A DNA stretch of 64,000 bases from Acinetobacter seifertii (GTDB lineage: Bacteria > Pseudomonadota > Gammaproteobacteria > Pseudomonadales > Moraxellaceae): NCBI RefSeq assembly GCF_000368065.1, contig NZ_KB851200.1, forward strand, positions 635,827 to 699,826, written 5' to 3'. Below are positions 17,271 to 25,252 of this stretch, in pieces. The number at the start of each line of letters is the position of its first letter. Positions within the stretch are counted from its first letter, which is position 1. The translations under genes were made by a program, and so were the position numbers. Below the pieces are notes generated by a model, which had not been told where the DNA came from, did not search any database, and saw only the letters and a list, made by a program, of their open reading frames with translations.

Positions 17271-17765
17271 TTAATTTAATAGTTGTTGTTTTAATTTAGC
17301 ATTAAATGGTTCGCTACCAAACCAGATTTTAAAATATTGATTTGCATTTGGATTATTTATAGAACCCAGTAGTTTTTGATTTAATTTTAACTCCAGTTTT
17401 TGATTTTCATGTTGGTAATAAAGACTATATAAATCTCCGCTCTTAATTGGTCTATAAAGTTCATTAATATGATTAAGTGGAGATTTTGCATCAAATCCAC
17501 TAATATTTTTCTTCAAATAGTGTGCTGCCGCCCGCTTAAATGCCCATTCGGGAATATCTCGATTATAGCTAAAATCCATTTTTATGCTTTGGTTTTGCCA
17601 GCTTTTTAAGCAATCTTCAGCAAAGTAACTGACATTTCCTACTTTTTGACTCGTTACCATTAAAGGTGCTGAACTACATTTCTTTAGTTCAGCCGCATTT
17701 GCGTGAGATGCAATTAAAATACCCAGAAGTATTAAGATTCCGCTTTTTTGAACGGCAATATCCAT
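17271..17765 (-). CDS. Secreted chalcone-isomerase-like protein
   Basis: This is a 164-residue protein with an N-terminal hydrophobic signal peptide (GILILLGILIASHANAAE, cleavage after ANA). Its C-terminal half has the chalcone-isomerase-like layout: IKSGDLYSLYYQ, LELKLNQKLLGSI, then FKIWFGSEPFNAKLKQQLL. Such proteins in bacteria bind fatty acids and occur beside DUF1365/Cfa clusters. No flavonoid role is implied. The gene's start lies 34 bp inside the preceding gene, so coupled translation is likely, although a later start is possible. Fatty-acid binding in the periplasm is inferred. Confidence 0.72.
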   Translation of the reverse strand: MDIAVQKSGILILLGILIASHANAAELKKCSSAPLMVTSQKVGNVSYFAEDCLKSWQNQSIKMDFSYNRDIPEWAFKRAAAHYLKKNISGFDAKSPLNHINELYRPIKSGDLYSLYYQHENQKLELKLNQKLLGSINNPNANQYFKIWFGSEPFNAKLKQQLLN

Positions 17766-18304
17766 TTATAAACTCCTCCAAATACAGGTAAAGAACGATA
17801 AAGACCGTTTGCTGGATCCCAGAAATCTTGTTGGAAAATGATTTTCTGTTGATCATTAATTTTGATTTGGCTAATTCCGTAAGAAGCCATGGTTTTCGAG
17901 CGTCCTAGCATTTTAAAGTCATAGGTCATGTACCAATGGATATAAGCGCTATCTTGATGATGAGTTGCACTTATGAGTTTGACTGTGACATTACTGACGC
18001 GTGTGTTCATACCCTCAAAGTGTTTAATCAAATCTTTTTTCTGAGAGAACTGTGAGAGTGTATCGTTGATATAGAGCTGATCTGCATAAAGATTACTTGC
18101 ATTACTTACAAAGGATGGTGTGCCCAAAGTATTAAATGCAGCAACAAAGTGATTACCAATCTCTAGTGCTTGTTCATCATTTAATGTAACACCAGTAATT
18201 TGTTGTTCGGCTTTACCATAATCACCTGAATAACTAGGCACACTTTTGCATGCTGTTAGACCTACTAAGGTAATCAGCCCTAGGGCAGTAGTTATAATTT
18301 TCAT
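17732..18304 (-). CDS. NTF2-like (SnoaL-type) lipoprotein of the lipid cluster
   Basis: This is a 190-residue protein with a lipoprotein signal: ALGLITLVGLTACKSV has the lipobox LTAC with Cys at residue 19. An NTF2-like fold follows (EIGNHFVAAFNTLGTPSF, then DSAYIHWYMTYDFKML and KIIFQQDFWDPANGLY). The closing part FGGVYKWILPFKK matches proteins known as nuclear-transport-factor-2 family, which are common in Cfa/ECF lipid clusters of gammaproteobacteria. It lies first in the minus-strand trio and overlaps the chalcone-isomerase-like gene by 34 bp. The catalytic role is unknown; lipid or small-ligand binding at the inner face of the outer membrane is inferred. Confidence 0.78.
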   Translation of the reverse strand: MKIITTALGLITLVGLTACKSVPSYSGDYGKAEQQITGVTLNDEQALEIGNHFVAAFNTLGTPSFVSNASNLYADQLYINDTLSQFSQKKDLIKHFEGMNTRVSNVTVKLISATHHQDSAYIHWYMTYDFKMLGRSKTMASYGISQIKINDQQKIIFQQDFWDPANGLYRSLPVFGGVYKWILPFKKAES

Positions 18305-18598
18305 GAATGAATCCTAGCCAACTTTATAAGATTAAATTAAAGAGGCTGTCGTGAAATTTGCGTGAATTCTTGAGTTTTTAGTTTTTTACGTTGAAGGGAG
18401 AATCATTGATTATTGTTCGCTTGTTTGAAGATATTTTTGAGGCGCTAATATTTTTTAATATTAAAAATAACTAGGCTAAGAAAAGATAAACAGCAATGTG
18501 TTTCTATTCATGCAAAAGAAGCTGTAAATTTTGCTTTAGAGCAAAAAACTAAAACTAACTCTGTTGCAGATAAGTCTATATCAGTATGACCAAAGCTT

Positions 18599-19510
18599 TT
18601 AATCCTTTTTAAAATAAGAACTGATAACTGTCCAATTTGTTGAAAGCCAGCAGATGAGTGAACCTGCTGTAACCATAGCTGTTCCTTGCCAAAAGCTGAT
18701 TGATAACTCGGTTTGTAAAACCAACATGGCAAGCAGAGAAGAGATGATGGGCGTAAAGTAAGAAGCAACTACTAGCATGGTGGTGTTGCCATGAATAATG
18801 CCAATATTCCATGCCGCATAACCTAGCCCAATTGCCGTGGAGGCGAATACTAAAGATAAAGTTGTATTTAAATCGAGTGATGGCAAAACGGCTTGGCCAC
18901 TAAACAATAGCTTTAACCACAATGTTAGAGCGACGCCAATAAAGAAAATAGAAATAGGATTTTGTCCTTTACCTATTTTCTTAGTCAACACGCAGTAAAA
19001 AGCCCAAATAATGGCACCTATAAATGCCAAAATATAACTTAGAGGATTGCTATAAAAGTTATCGATAACTCGACTTAGACTAAAATCTCCATTTCCGGTC
19101 TGAATAAAAATAATGCCAAAAATTGAAATAATTAAGCCTAAAATAATAAATACATTAAATTTTAGCTCTTTAAAAATGACAAAAGCTAAAATCGTCAAGC
19201 TTGGCCAAAGGTAGTTCACAATGCTTACTTCAATCGCTTGTTGAGCAGTTTTTGAATAGGCAAGTGCAAACGAAAAGCAGAGCTCATAAGCGATAAATAA
19301 AATTGCACCTAAAATTAAATATTTTTTAGAAATTAACTTAAAGTTTGGCACTCTAAAAATAATAAGGAGTAGCAACGCACTTAAGGAGTAGATCAGTGTA
19401 ATTCCAACATCTGGCCCGATGACGGTCGTGATATGTTTTACAAAACCCACCATAGAGGCCCACATCAGGATGGCACTTAAACCAATCAATGTTGCTAATT
19501 TTTTTGACAT
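18599..19510 (-). CDS. yddG: EamA-family exporter, YddG-like
   Basis: This is a 303-residue inner-membrane protein with about ten TM helices in two EamA repeats (about 5-140 and 155-295). The N-terminus (TLIGLSAILMWASMVGFVKH), SFALAYSKTAQQAIEVSIVN and NYLWPSLTIL match the aromatic amino-acid exporter YddG of enterobacteria more than generic RhaT/EamA proteins. It probably exports aromatic amino acids or related compounds. It stands alone, divergent from the catabolic operon by 340 bp. The gene symbol is a best guess by motif memory. Confidence 0.8.
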   Translation of the reverse strand: MSKKLATLIGLSAILMWASMVGFVKHITTVIGPDVGITLIYSLSALLLLIIFRVPNFKLISKKYLILGAILFIAYELCFSFALAYSKTAQQAIEVSIVNYLWPSLTILAFVIFKELKFNVFIILGLIISIFGIIFIQTGNGDFSLSRVIDNFYSNPLSYILAFIGAIIWAFYCVLTKKIGKGQNPISIFFIGVALTLWLKLLFSGQAVLPSLDLNTTLSLVFASTAIGLGYAAWNIGIIHGNTTMLVVASYFTPIISSLLAMLVLQTELSISFWQGTAMVTAGSLICWLSTNWTVISSYFKKD

Positions 19511-19752
19511 AAGAAATAAATGAACTTAATTAAACGCCTGAGCTACCGTGAAAGTTAAAAATAGTTAAAGTAGGTCAGGGTAAAGGAATTTTTAATTAAA
19601 AAATAGTGCATTTAAAAAGCTAACTTAAGAAAATAAATCGTAAATATTTAAAATTATTTTAATTTTTTCCTAGATATGTGTTTCATCCTTATTTTTTCAG
19701 ATAAATATAAAACCAAATTTAGTAAAGCTCGGCTGTCATTAAACGTTAAGCC

Positions 19753-19772
19753 TGTGTCGTCAAATGTAAAGT
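19753..19772 (+). promoter_or_regulatory. Predicted AraC-regulator binding motif, copy 1
   Basis: The 20-mer TGTGTCGTCAAATGTAAAGT differs at one position from the copy at 27548-27567, which lies beside the AraC gene. It ends 17 bp before the -35 box of the catabolic operon, a class I activator position. Both copies point toward the gene they precede. Confidence 0.7.
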
Positions 19773-19789
19773 GGCCCATATCCTAACTG

Positions 19790-19817
19790 TTGTAATTTTA
19801 GTTATTGCTTTTATAGG
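19790..19817 (+). promoter_or_regulatory. Candidate promoter of the catabolic operon
   Basis: TTGTAA (19790-19795) and TATAGG (19812-19817) are spaced by 16 bp. They follow the 20-bp motif and precede the first gene by 33 bp. The weak -10 fits an activator-dependent promoter. Confidence 0.5.
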
Positions 19818-19850
19818 CACTCAATAAAAAACCAAAATATGGAATAGGAC

Positions 19851-20837
19851 ATGACGTTGACGAAAGCTATACGTTTCTATGGAACAGGAACGCCAGAAGT
19901 AATGCGCTATGAAGATGTAGAAGTAGGAGATCCAAAAGCTGGAGAAGTACGCCTACGTCATGTAGCAGTCGGCCTAAATTATGCCGATACATATTTTCGT
20001 AATGGAACCTATCAAATTCCAATGCCTAATGGCATGGGCGTCGAAGCTTCAGGTGTCGTTGAGGCTTTAGGTAAAGGAGTAACTCAGCTTAAAGTAGGTG
20101 ATCGAGTTACTTATACAGGTTTTTTAAATACGTTAGGTGCATATAGCACCCACCGTCTAATTCCAGCAAATGCTTTAATTAAATTACCCGAAGAAATTTC
20201 TTGTGAAACAGCGGCAGCCATGACCATGCGAGGGTTGACCGCTGCTTACCTGATGCGCCGTATTTATGACTTTAAAGCGGGCGATTCAATTTTATTACAT
20301 GCAGCCGCAGGTGGTGTTGGGCTGATTGTTTCTCAATGGGCCAAATTACTTGGCTTGACTGTTATCGGGACCACATCTTCAGAAGAAAAGGCTGCTGTAG
20401 CACGAGCTCACGGTTGTGATCATGTCATTAACTACAGCCATGAAAATGTTGCCGAACGTGTACGCGAGTTAACAGGTGGCATTGGTGTAAATGTCGTTTT
20501 CGATAGTGTTGGCCAAGCCACTTTTATGAGCTCATTAGACTCGCTCAAACGCCGTGGTTTGTTAGTTTGCGTAGGAACAGCGTCTGGTCCAATTCCTGCT
20601 TTTGATCCGGTATTACTTGCCGTGAAAGGTTCATTGTTTGTCACACGTCCAGCTTTGGCAGATTACATTGCAGATCCTGCCGAGAAGAAAGAACTGGCAA
20701 ATGAATTATTTGATCATGTTCGACATGGACGAATCAAAATTGAAATTAATCAGCGCTATGAGCTAAAGGATGCCGTGCAAGCTCATCGTGATTTGGAAGC
20801 ACGTAAAACAATAGGTTCATCAATCTTTGTAATTTGA
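19851..20837 (+). CDS. Zinc-free NADPH:quinone oxidoreductase / alcohol-dehydrogenase-like protein
   Basis: This 328-residue medium-chain dehydrogenase/reductase is of the quinone-oxidoreductase (QOR/crystallin) type. GroES-like N-terminal domain: VAVGLNYADTYFRNG and PNGMGVEASGVVEALG, without the catalytic zinc cysteines of true alcohol dehydrogenases. The Rossmann domain shows ILLHAAAGGVGLIVSQWAKLLG and VIGTTSSEEKAA (NADPH type). It reduces quinones or activated alkenes/ketones. As the first gene of an AraC-controlled catabolic operon it may reduce an enone or ketone intermediate. The substrate is not deducible. Confidence 0.85.
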   Translation: MTLTKAIRFYGTGTPEVMRYEDVEVGDPKAGEVRLRHVAVGLNYADTYFRNGTYQIPMPNGMGVEASGVVEALGKGVTQLKVGDRVTYTGFLNTLGAYSTHRLIPANALIKLPEEISCETAAAMTMRGLTAAYLMRRIYDFKAGDSILLHAAAGGVGLIVSQWAKLLGLTVIGTTSSEEKAAVARAHGCDHVINYSHENVAERVRELTGGIGVNVVFDSVGQATFMSSLDSLKRRGLLVCVGTASGPIPAFDPVLLAVKGSLFVTRPALADYIADPAEKKELANELFDHVRHGRIKIEINQRYELKDAVQAHRDLEARKTIGSSIFVI

Positions 20838-20848
20838 AGGGATTTCTT

Positions 20849-21697
20849 ATGCAAATTGAACAGTTAACTTGCAATATTGGTGCAGAGCTCAGTGGCGTCA
20901 AACTTGCCGATGCGATCTATGATGATGGATTATTTGCTGAAATTCGCACACAACTCCTTAAACATCGTGTGTTGTTTTTACGAGACCAGCACTTAACTCG
21001 TCAGGATCATGTCGCATTTGCGGAAAAATTTGGACAGTTAGAAGATCATCCTGCGGTAGGCAGTCATCCTGATCATCCGGGTTTGGTGCAGATTTATAAA
21101 CATCCTGAAAGTCCTGTCGATCGTTATGAAAATGCTTGGCACAGTGATGCAAGCTGGCGCAAGGTTCCACCGATGGGATGCGTGTTGCATTGTGTTGAAT
21201 GCCCACCTGTAGGTGGTGACACTATGTGGACCAATATGGTCATGGCCTATCAGTCTTTACCTAACGATATTAAAGAGAAGATTGCAGACTTACGTGCTTA
21301 TCACAGCATAGAAGCGAGTTTTGGTGCGGCTATGCCACTTGAAAAACGCTTGGACTTAAAAGCAAAGTTTCCCGATGCTGAGCACCCAGTGGTACGTACT
21401 CATCCTGAAACAGGTGAGAAAATTTTATACGTCAACGCGTTCACAACCCACTTCAGTAACTATCACACCAAAGAGCGCGTCAGATTTGGACAAGATGCCA
21501 ATCCGGGCGCAGCTGAACTACTGCGTTACTTAATTTCTCAAGCCTATATTCCAGAGTTTCAAGTGCGTTGGCGCTGGAAGCCTAACAGCATTGCCATCTG
21601 GGATAATCGCAGCACACAACATTATGCAGTCATGGATTACCCACCTTGCCACCGAAAAATGGAGCGGGCCGGCATTATTGGTGATGCAACCTATTAA
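20849..21697 (+). CDS. TauD/TfdA-family Fe(II)/2-oxoglutarate dioxygenase
   Basis: This is a 282-residue non-heme iron oxygenase that couples 2-oxoglutarate decarboxylation to hydroxylation of a carboxylate, sulfonate or ether substrate. The iron triad is visible: H98 and D100 in ENAWHSDASW, and H258 in TQHYAVMDY, with the distal arginine RKMERAG for 2-oxoglutarate. The N-terminal LSGVKLADAIYDDG and FLRDQHL match TauD/TfdA. Sub-family cannot be fixed; alpha-keto-dependent taurine, 2,4-D and alkylsulfate dioxygenases all share this pattern. The ATG at 20849 behind AAGGG is preferred over the earlier frame opening at 20834. It lies 11 bp after the quinone oxidoreductase. Confidence 0.9.
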   Translation: MQIEQLTCNIGAELSGVKLADAIYDDGLFAEIRTQLLKHRVLFLRDQHLTRQDHVAFAEKFGQLEDHPAVGSHPDHPGLVQIYKHPESPVDRYENAWHSDASWRKVPPMGCVLHCVECPPVGGDTMWTNMVMAYQSLPNDIKEKIADLRAYHSIEASFGAAMPLEKRLDLKAKFPDAEHPVVRTHPETGEKILYVNAFTTHFSNYHTKERVRFGQDANPGAAELLRYLISQAYIPEFQVRWRWKPNSIAIWDNRSTQHYAVMDYPPCHRKMERAGIIGDATY

Positions 21698-21756
21698 ATC
21701 TATAGGTTAATAATTTTATCTATTTGAAAATTCTAAAAATATATGAGGAGATGCAC

Positions 21757-22809
21757 ATGCAATTCTTTGACGACTCATTGCACCCAGAAAATATGGAAAA
21801 AGTGGTAATCACGGTTGCGCCGTATGGCCCCGAATGGATGCCGGAAGACTTTCCCGAAGATATTCCAGTGACCATGGATGAGCAAATACAAAAAGCGGTT
21901 GAGTGCTATGAAGCGGGTGCGACAGTGCTGCATTTACATGTCCGTGAGCTTGATGGGAAAGGCTCTAAACGCTTGTCAAAATTTAATGAACTCATTGCAG
22001 GTGTTCGTGAGGCTGTGCCTGACATGATTATTCAGGTAGGCGGTTCGATTTCATTTGCACCAGAGAGTGAAGGTGAAGCGGCTCTATGGCTAAGTGATGA
22101 CACCCGACATATGTTGGCTGAACTTACACCAAAGCCCGATCAAGTTACGGTAGCAATTAACACCACACAAATGAATATTATGGAATTGCTCTATCCTGAA
22201 TATTTAGAAGGGACTTCATTGGCACATCCTGCGACTCAAGCAGCATATGCAGAGATGACTGTGCCAGCAGGGCCTGCATGGGTGACTGAACATATTAAAC
22301 GTTTATGCAAAAACAATATTCAACCGCACTTTCAGTTAACCGGTATGCATGGTCTTGAGACGCTAGAACGTATGGTGCGTAAAGGCTTATATATGGGGCC
22401 GTTAAACTTAACTTGGATTGGAATTGGTGGCGGTTTTGATGGTCCAAACCCATTTAATTTCTTTAATTTTATTCATCGCGTACCTGATGGATGTACTTTG
22501 ACATCAGAATCTCTACTCAAAAATGTATTGCCTTTTAACACCATGTCGATGGCAATGGGTTTACATGCCCGTGTGGGTAATGAAGACACGATCATTGATC
22601 ATCATGGACGCCGTTTTTCATCTGTAGAGCAAATTAAACAAACTGTTCGGATTGCCCATGAATTAGGCCGTGAAATTGCCTCAGGAAAAGAAGCCCGTGA
22701 AATTTATCGTATTGGGGTGCAATACAACAGTATTGAAGAAACTCTAATCGCAAATGGTATGGCACCTAATCGTAAAGTAGGGCAAAAGGGTGTGCCGCAG
22801 CGTAACTAA
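21757..22809 (+). CDS. Beta-keto acid cleavage enzyme (BKACE, DUF849 family)
   Basis: This 350-residue TIM-barrel zinc enzyme is of the 3-keto-5-aminohexanoate cleavage family. Members transfer acetyl-CoA carbon to split a beta-keto acid into acetoacetate plus an acyl-CoA. Signatures: EKVVITVAPYGPEW near the N-terminus, the metal motif VLHLHVREL (His-x-His), and GGGFDGPNPFNFFNF at the C-terminal part. It is about 50 residues longer than the common 270-310-residue members. The start at 21757 is chosen since GAGGAG lies 6 nt before it; upstream in-frame ATGs (21724, 21751) have no spacing for ribosome binding. Kce substrates include dehydrocarnitine and amino/sulfo keto acids; which is used here is unknown. 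Confidence 0.87.
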   Translation: MQFFDDSLHPENMEKVVITVAPYGPEWMPEDFPEDIPVTMDEQIQKAVECYEAGATVLHLHVRELDGKGSKRLSKFNELIAGVREAVPDMIIQVGGSISFAPESEGEAALWLSDDTRHMLAELTPKPDQVTVAINTTQMNIMELLYPEYLEGTSLAHPATQAAYAEMTVPAGPAWVTEHIKRLCKNNIQPHFQLTGMHGLETLERMVRKGLYMGPLNLTWIGIGGGFDGPNPFNFFNFIHRVPDGCTLTSESLLKNVLPFNTMSMAMGLHARVGNEDTIIDHHGRRFSSVEQIKQTVRIAHELGREIASGKEAREIYRIGVQYNSIEETLIANGMAPNRKVGQKGVPQRN

Positions 22810-22816
22810 TGTGACA

Positions 22817-22890
22817 AGGTCTAACGGAATTTAGACCTCAAATGTAGTGCAGCTTATTCGCTTTGTTTTTAAAAGTGCGTTGCTGCACTA
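22817..22890. repeat. Two inverted repeats between BKACE and MFS genes
   Basis: AGGTCTAA / TTAGACCT (22817-22824, 22831-22838) and TAGTGCAGC / GCTGCACTA (22845-22853, 22882-22890) form two successive hairpins within 117 bp. No U-run follows. They may be an mRNA processing or attenuation site, or an operator, within the operon. Confidence 0.5.
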
Positions 22891-22926
22891 GCTAAATAGA
22901 AATTATAAAAAATACAAGGAGGTCGT

Positions 22927-24276
22927 ATGAATGCACATCAGTATTCAGATCAGATGAGCGATGTTGATACGTCAATCAGTATACCTCGTCGTTATGCATG
23001 GCTTGTTTTTGCTTTGACATTTGGTTTGCTCATTTCAGATTACATGTCAAGGCAAGTCTTAAATGCAGTCTTTCCTTTACTTAAAAATGAGTGGTTGCTC
23101 AGCGATAGCCAGTTAGGTTTGCTCAGTGGCATTGTGGCGTTAATGGTGGGTTTATTGACTCTGCCGTTGTCTTTAATGGCAGACCGTTTTGGGCGAGTGA
23201 AAAGCTTGGCTATTATGGCGGCTTTATGGAGTTTGGCGACTCTAGGATGTGCACTGGCTGAAAATTATGAGCAAATGTTTATTGCTCGTTTTATGGTTGG
23301 TGTGGGTGAAGCTGCTTATGGCAGCGTTGGAATCGCGGTGGTTGTGGCTGTTTTTCCACGAGAAATGCGTGCAACACTCGCCAGTGCTTTTATGGCGGGT
23401 GGCGTATTTGGCTCGTTTTTGGGTGTGGCTTTAGGTGGTGTACTCGCACAGCATTTCGGTTGGCGTTGGGCATTTGGAGGAATTGCTTTATTTGGTCTCA
23501 TTTTGGCTTTTCTATATCCAATTTTAGTGAAAGAAAACAGAATAAACGCAGCACCTCAAAATAAAATTCGTAGTAAAACCCAGCACATAAAAAGCCCTTT
23601 AAAAACTTTATATTCAAGTCGTTCAGTCATTGCCACTTACATTGGTAGTGGTCTGCAATTATTTGTTGGTGGCACAGTAATTGTTTGGATGCCGAGTTAT
23701 CTCAATCGCTATTACGGCATGAGTACCGACAAGGCAGGTGTGATGGCTGCGGTCATTTTGCTATGTAGTGCAGTAGGCACAATTCTATGCGGCATGTTAT
23801 GTGATTATTTGGGCCGTAACTGTCCAGATCGCAAGGTCAGTTTAGCGATTACATACTGCTTGCTCGGTTGTGTTCTTTTATTCATTGCTTTTACTGTGCC
23901 TGCGGGACGTAACCAGTTACTTCTCATCTGCCTTGGAATGTTTATTGCCCTAGGAACAAATGGGCCATCTAGTGCCATGGTGGCCAATCTCACACATAAC
24001 TCAGTTCATGGCTCTGCATTTGCAACACTCACCTTAGCTAACAATTTTCTTGGTTTAGCGCTTGGTCCTTTAGTCGTTGGCAAAGTATCTGATGTGATTG
24101 GTTTACACAGCGCATTTCAACTTATGCCATTGGTCAGTATTGCAGCAGCAGCCGTATTTTTTTATGCCAAACGCCATTATCACAAAGATATCGCATGCTT
24201 TGAGCAGCAAGGAATAAATGAGCTTAAAAATCATTCAGGTAACCAAATACAAAAATGCGGGATGAATAACAAATGA
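22927..24276 (+). CDS. MFS transporter of the catabolic operon
   Basis: This is a 449-residue major-facilitator protein with 12 predicted TM helices. The inter-helix 2-3 motif is clear (LSLMADRFGRVKSLA), as is MLCDYLGRNCPDRK in the second half. It resembles aromatic-acid/organic-anion importers (AAHS or ACS type). A strong AGGAGG lies 5 nt before the ATG, so the gene may be translated well on its own transcript. The stop overlaps the next gene by ATGA. It is likely the importer of the operon's substrate. A middle cytosolic loop (KENRINAAPQNKIRSK) is basic as usual. Confidence 0.87.
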   Translation: MNAHQYSDQMSDVDTSISIPRRYAWLVFALTFGLLISDYMSRQVLNAVFPLLKNEWLLSDSQLGLLSGIVALMVGLLTLPLSLMADRFGRVKSLAIMAALWSLATLGCALAENYEQMFIARFMVGVGEAAYGSVGIAVVVAVFPREMRATLASAFMAGGVFGSFLGVALGGVLAQHFGWRWAFGGIALFGLILAFLYPILVKENRINAAPQNKIRSKTQHIKSPLKTLYSSRSVIATYIGSGLQLFVGGTVIVWMPSYLNRYYGMSTDKAGVMAAVILLCSAVGTILCGMLCDYLGRNCPDRKVSLAITYCLLGCVLLFIAFTVPAGRNQLLLICLGMFIALGTNGPSSAMVANLTHNSVHGSAFATLTLANNFLGLALGPLVVGKVSDVIGLHSAFQLMPLVSIAAAAVFFYAKRHYHKDIACFEQQGINELKNHSGNQIQKCGMNNK

Positions 24277-24929
24277 TGATTCGGCAATTACATATTGATG
24301 TATTTTTTGACTTTATTTGTCCTTGGTGTTTGATCGGAAAACGTCAGTTACTGATCGCTATAAATAGATTTTATCAGCTTCACCCCAAAGTCAAAGTTGT
24401 TGTGCATTGGCGAGGTGTTCAGCTTATAACTGACTTAGCTGTTGAAGGTGTACCGTTTCAAACGTTTTATTTGAAACGGTTAGGTAGCTTGACAGCAGTT
24501 CGTATGAGACAAGAACAGGTCAATAAAGCTGCACATAAAGTTGGGCTCAAGATCGATTTTGAGCAAATTAAACGAATGCCAAATACGGCCAAAGCTCATC
24601 GCTTATTTGATAAAGCTTTAAAGATAGGCACTCCTGAGCAGTGCAATGCGTTGTTAGAACAACTCTTTGCTGCATATTTTTATGATGGGTTAGACATCGG
24701 AAATACCAGCACTTTATACAAAATCGCGAAAAGTTGTGACTTCTCACCTGAGCTTATAAAAGATTTACTTATTCAAGATCATCAAGATCTTATCTCTGCA
24801 AGTACAGGAGGTAATGGCGTGCCTTACTTTATTTTTGATCGGGCTTCTGCCTTAGTTGGCGCGCAATCAGCAGATGCACTTTATCAAGCGATGCAAGAGG
24901 CAATGCTGGCACAAGGAGAGTTGATATGA
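24273..24929 (+). CDS. DsbA-family oxidoreductase (FrnE/HCCA-isomerase-like)
   Basis: This is a 218-residue thioredoxin-fold protein without a signal peptide. It begins IDVFFDFICPWCLIGKRQL with the CPWC motif at 16-19, and includes the helical insertion and the closing cis-proline region (GNGVPYFIFDRASALVGAQS). FrnE-like members are cytosolic, glutathione-linked isomerases or disulfide exchangers. A role in converting an intermediate (for example 2-hydroxychromene-2-carboxylate-type isomerisation) is possible but unproven. It overlaps both neighbours by 4 nt, so it is an integral part of the operon. Confidence 0.85.
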   Translation: MMIRQLHIDVFFDFICPWCLIGKRQLLIAINRFYQLHPKVKVVVHWRGVQLITDLAVEGVPFQTFYLKRLGSLTAVRMRQEQVNKAAHKVGLKIDFEQIKRMPNTAKAHRLFDKALKIGTPEQCNALLEQLFAAYFYDGLDIGNTSTLYKIAKSCDFSPELIKDLLIQDHQDLISASTGGNGVPYFIFDRASALVGAQSADALYQAMQEAMLAQGELI

Positions 24930-25252
24930 CCAACCGATTTGAAGTGCCTTTTGAAAAAATTCCCAATTCAGGTGAGCGGGCTTTTTTAAAAATTGGAGAT
25001 AAAACTCTCGCATTATTTAACGTTGCAACTCAATTTTATGCAATCGATGATAGTTGTCCTCATCAGGGGGCATCGCTATTTAGTGGACGTCTAGAAGGAC
25101 GAGTGATTCAGTGTTGTGCCCATGGTCTACGCTTTGATTTAACAAATGGCTGTTTAGTTAATTCTTCTCAGCTCAAAGTTGCAACCTATCCCGTAGAAGT
25201 GATCGAGGACAGGGTATTTATTGTGATGGGCTGTGGGGAAAATCATGAGTAG
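24926..25252 (+). CDS. Rieske [2Fe-2S] ferredoxin-like protein
   Basis: This is a 108-residue single-domain Rieske protein. The cluster ligands appear as C44-x-H46 (DDSCPHQGASL) and C63-x2-H66 (IQCCAHGLRFDL). The neighbouring Cys64 is not part of the motif. Small proteins of this kind are NirD/BphF-like electron carriers for oxygenases. The TauD-type dioxygenase in this operon does not need an electron donor. The ferredoxin may therefore serve another oxygenase elsewhere in the genome or feed the quinone oxidoreductase. Overlaps the neighbours on both sides (4 nt, 8 nt). Confidence 0.88.
   Translation: MTNRFEVPFEKIPNSGERAFLKIGDKTLALFNVATQFYAIDDSCPHQGASLFSGRLEGRVIQCCAHGLRFDLTNGCLVNSSQLKVATYPVEVIEDRVFIVMGCGENHE

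Larger units (their letters stand above)
19511..19850. other. Intergenic region between yddG-like gene and catabolic operon
   Basis: This 340-bp AT-rich stretch holds the divergent promoters. The distal part (19511-19750) shows no feature I can name. The part near the operon holds the 20-bp regulator motif (19753-19772) and the promoter (19790-19817) listed separately. Confidence 0.6.

Noticed and set aside
18416..18474. TTG-started 21-codon frame after AAGGGAG
   Set aside because: Short, AT-driven hydrophobic frame without conservation evidence; likely chance.
18449..18589. Frame reading ...HAKEAVNFALEQKTKTNSV... on the plus strand between the NTF2-like and YddG-like genes
   Set aside because: No start codon or ribosome-binding site in frame, preceded by a stop, and too short to match a family; may be a gene remnant but cannot be supported.
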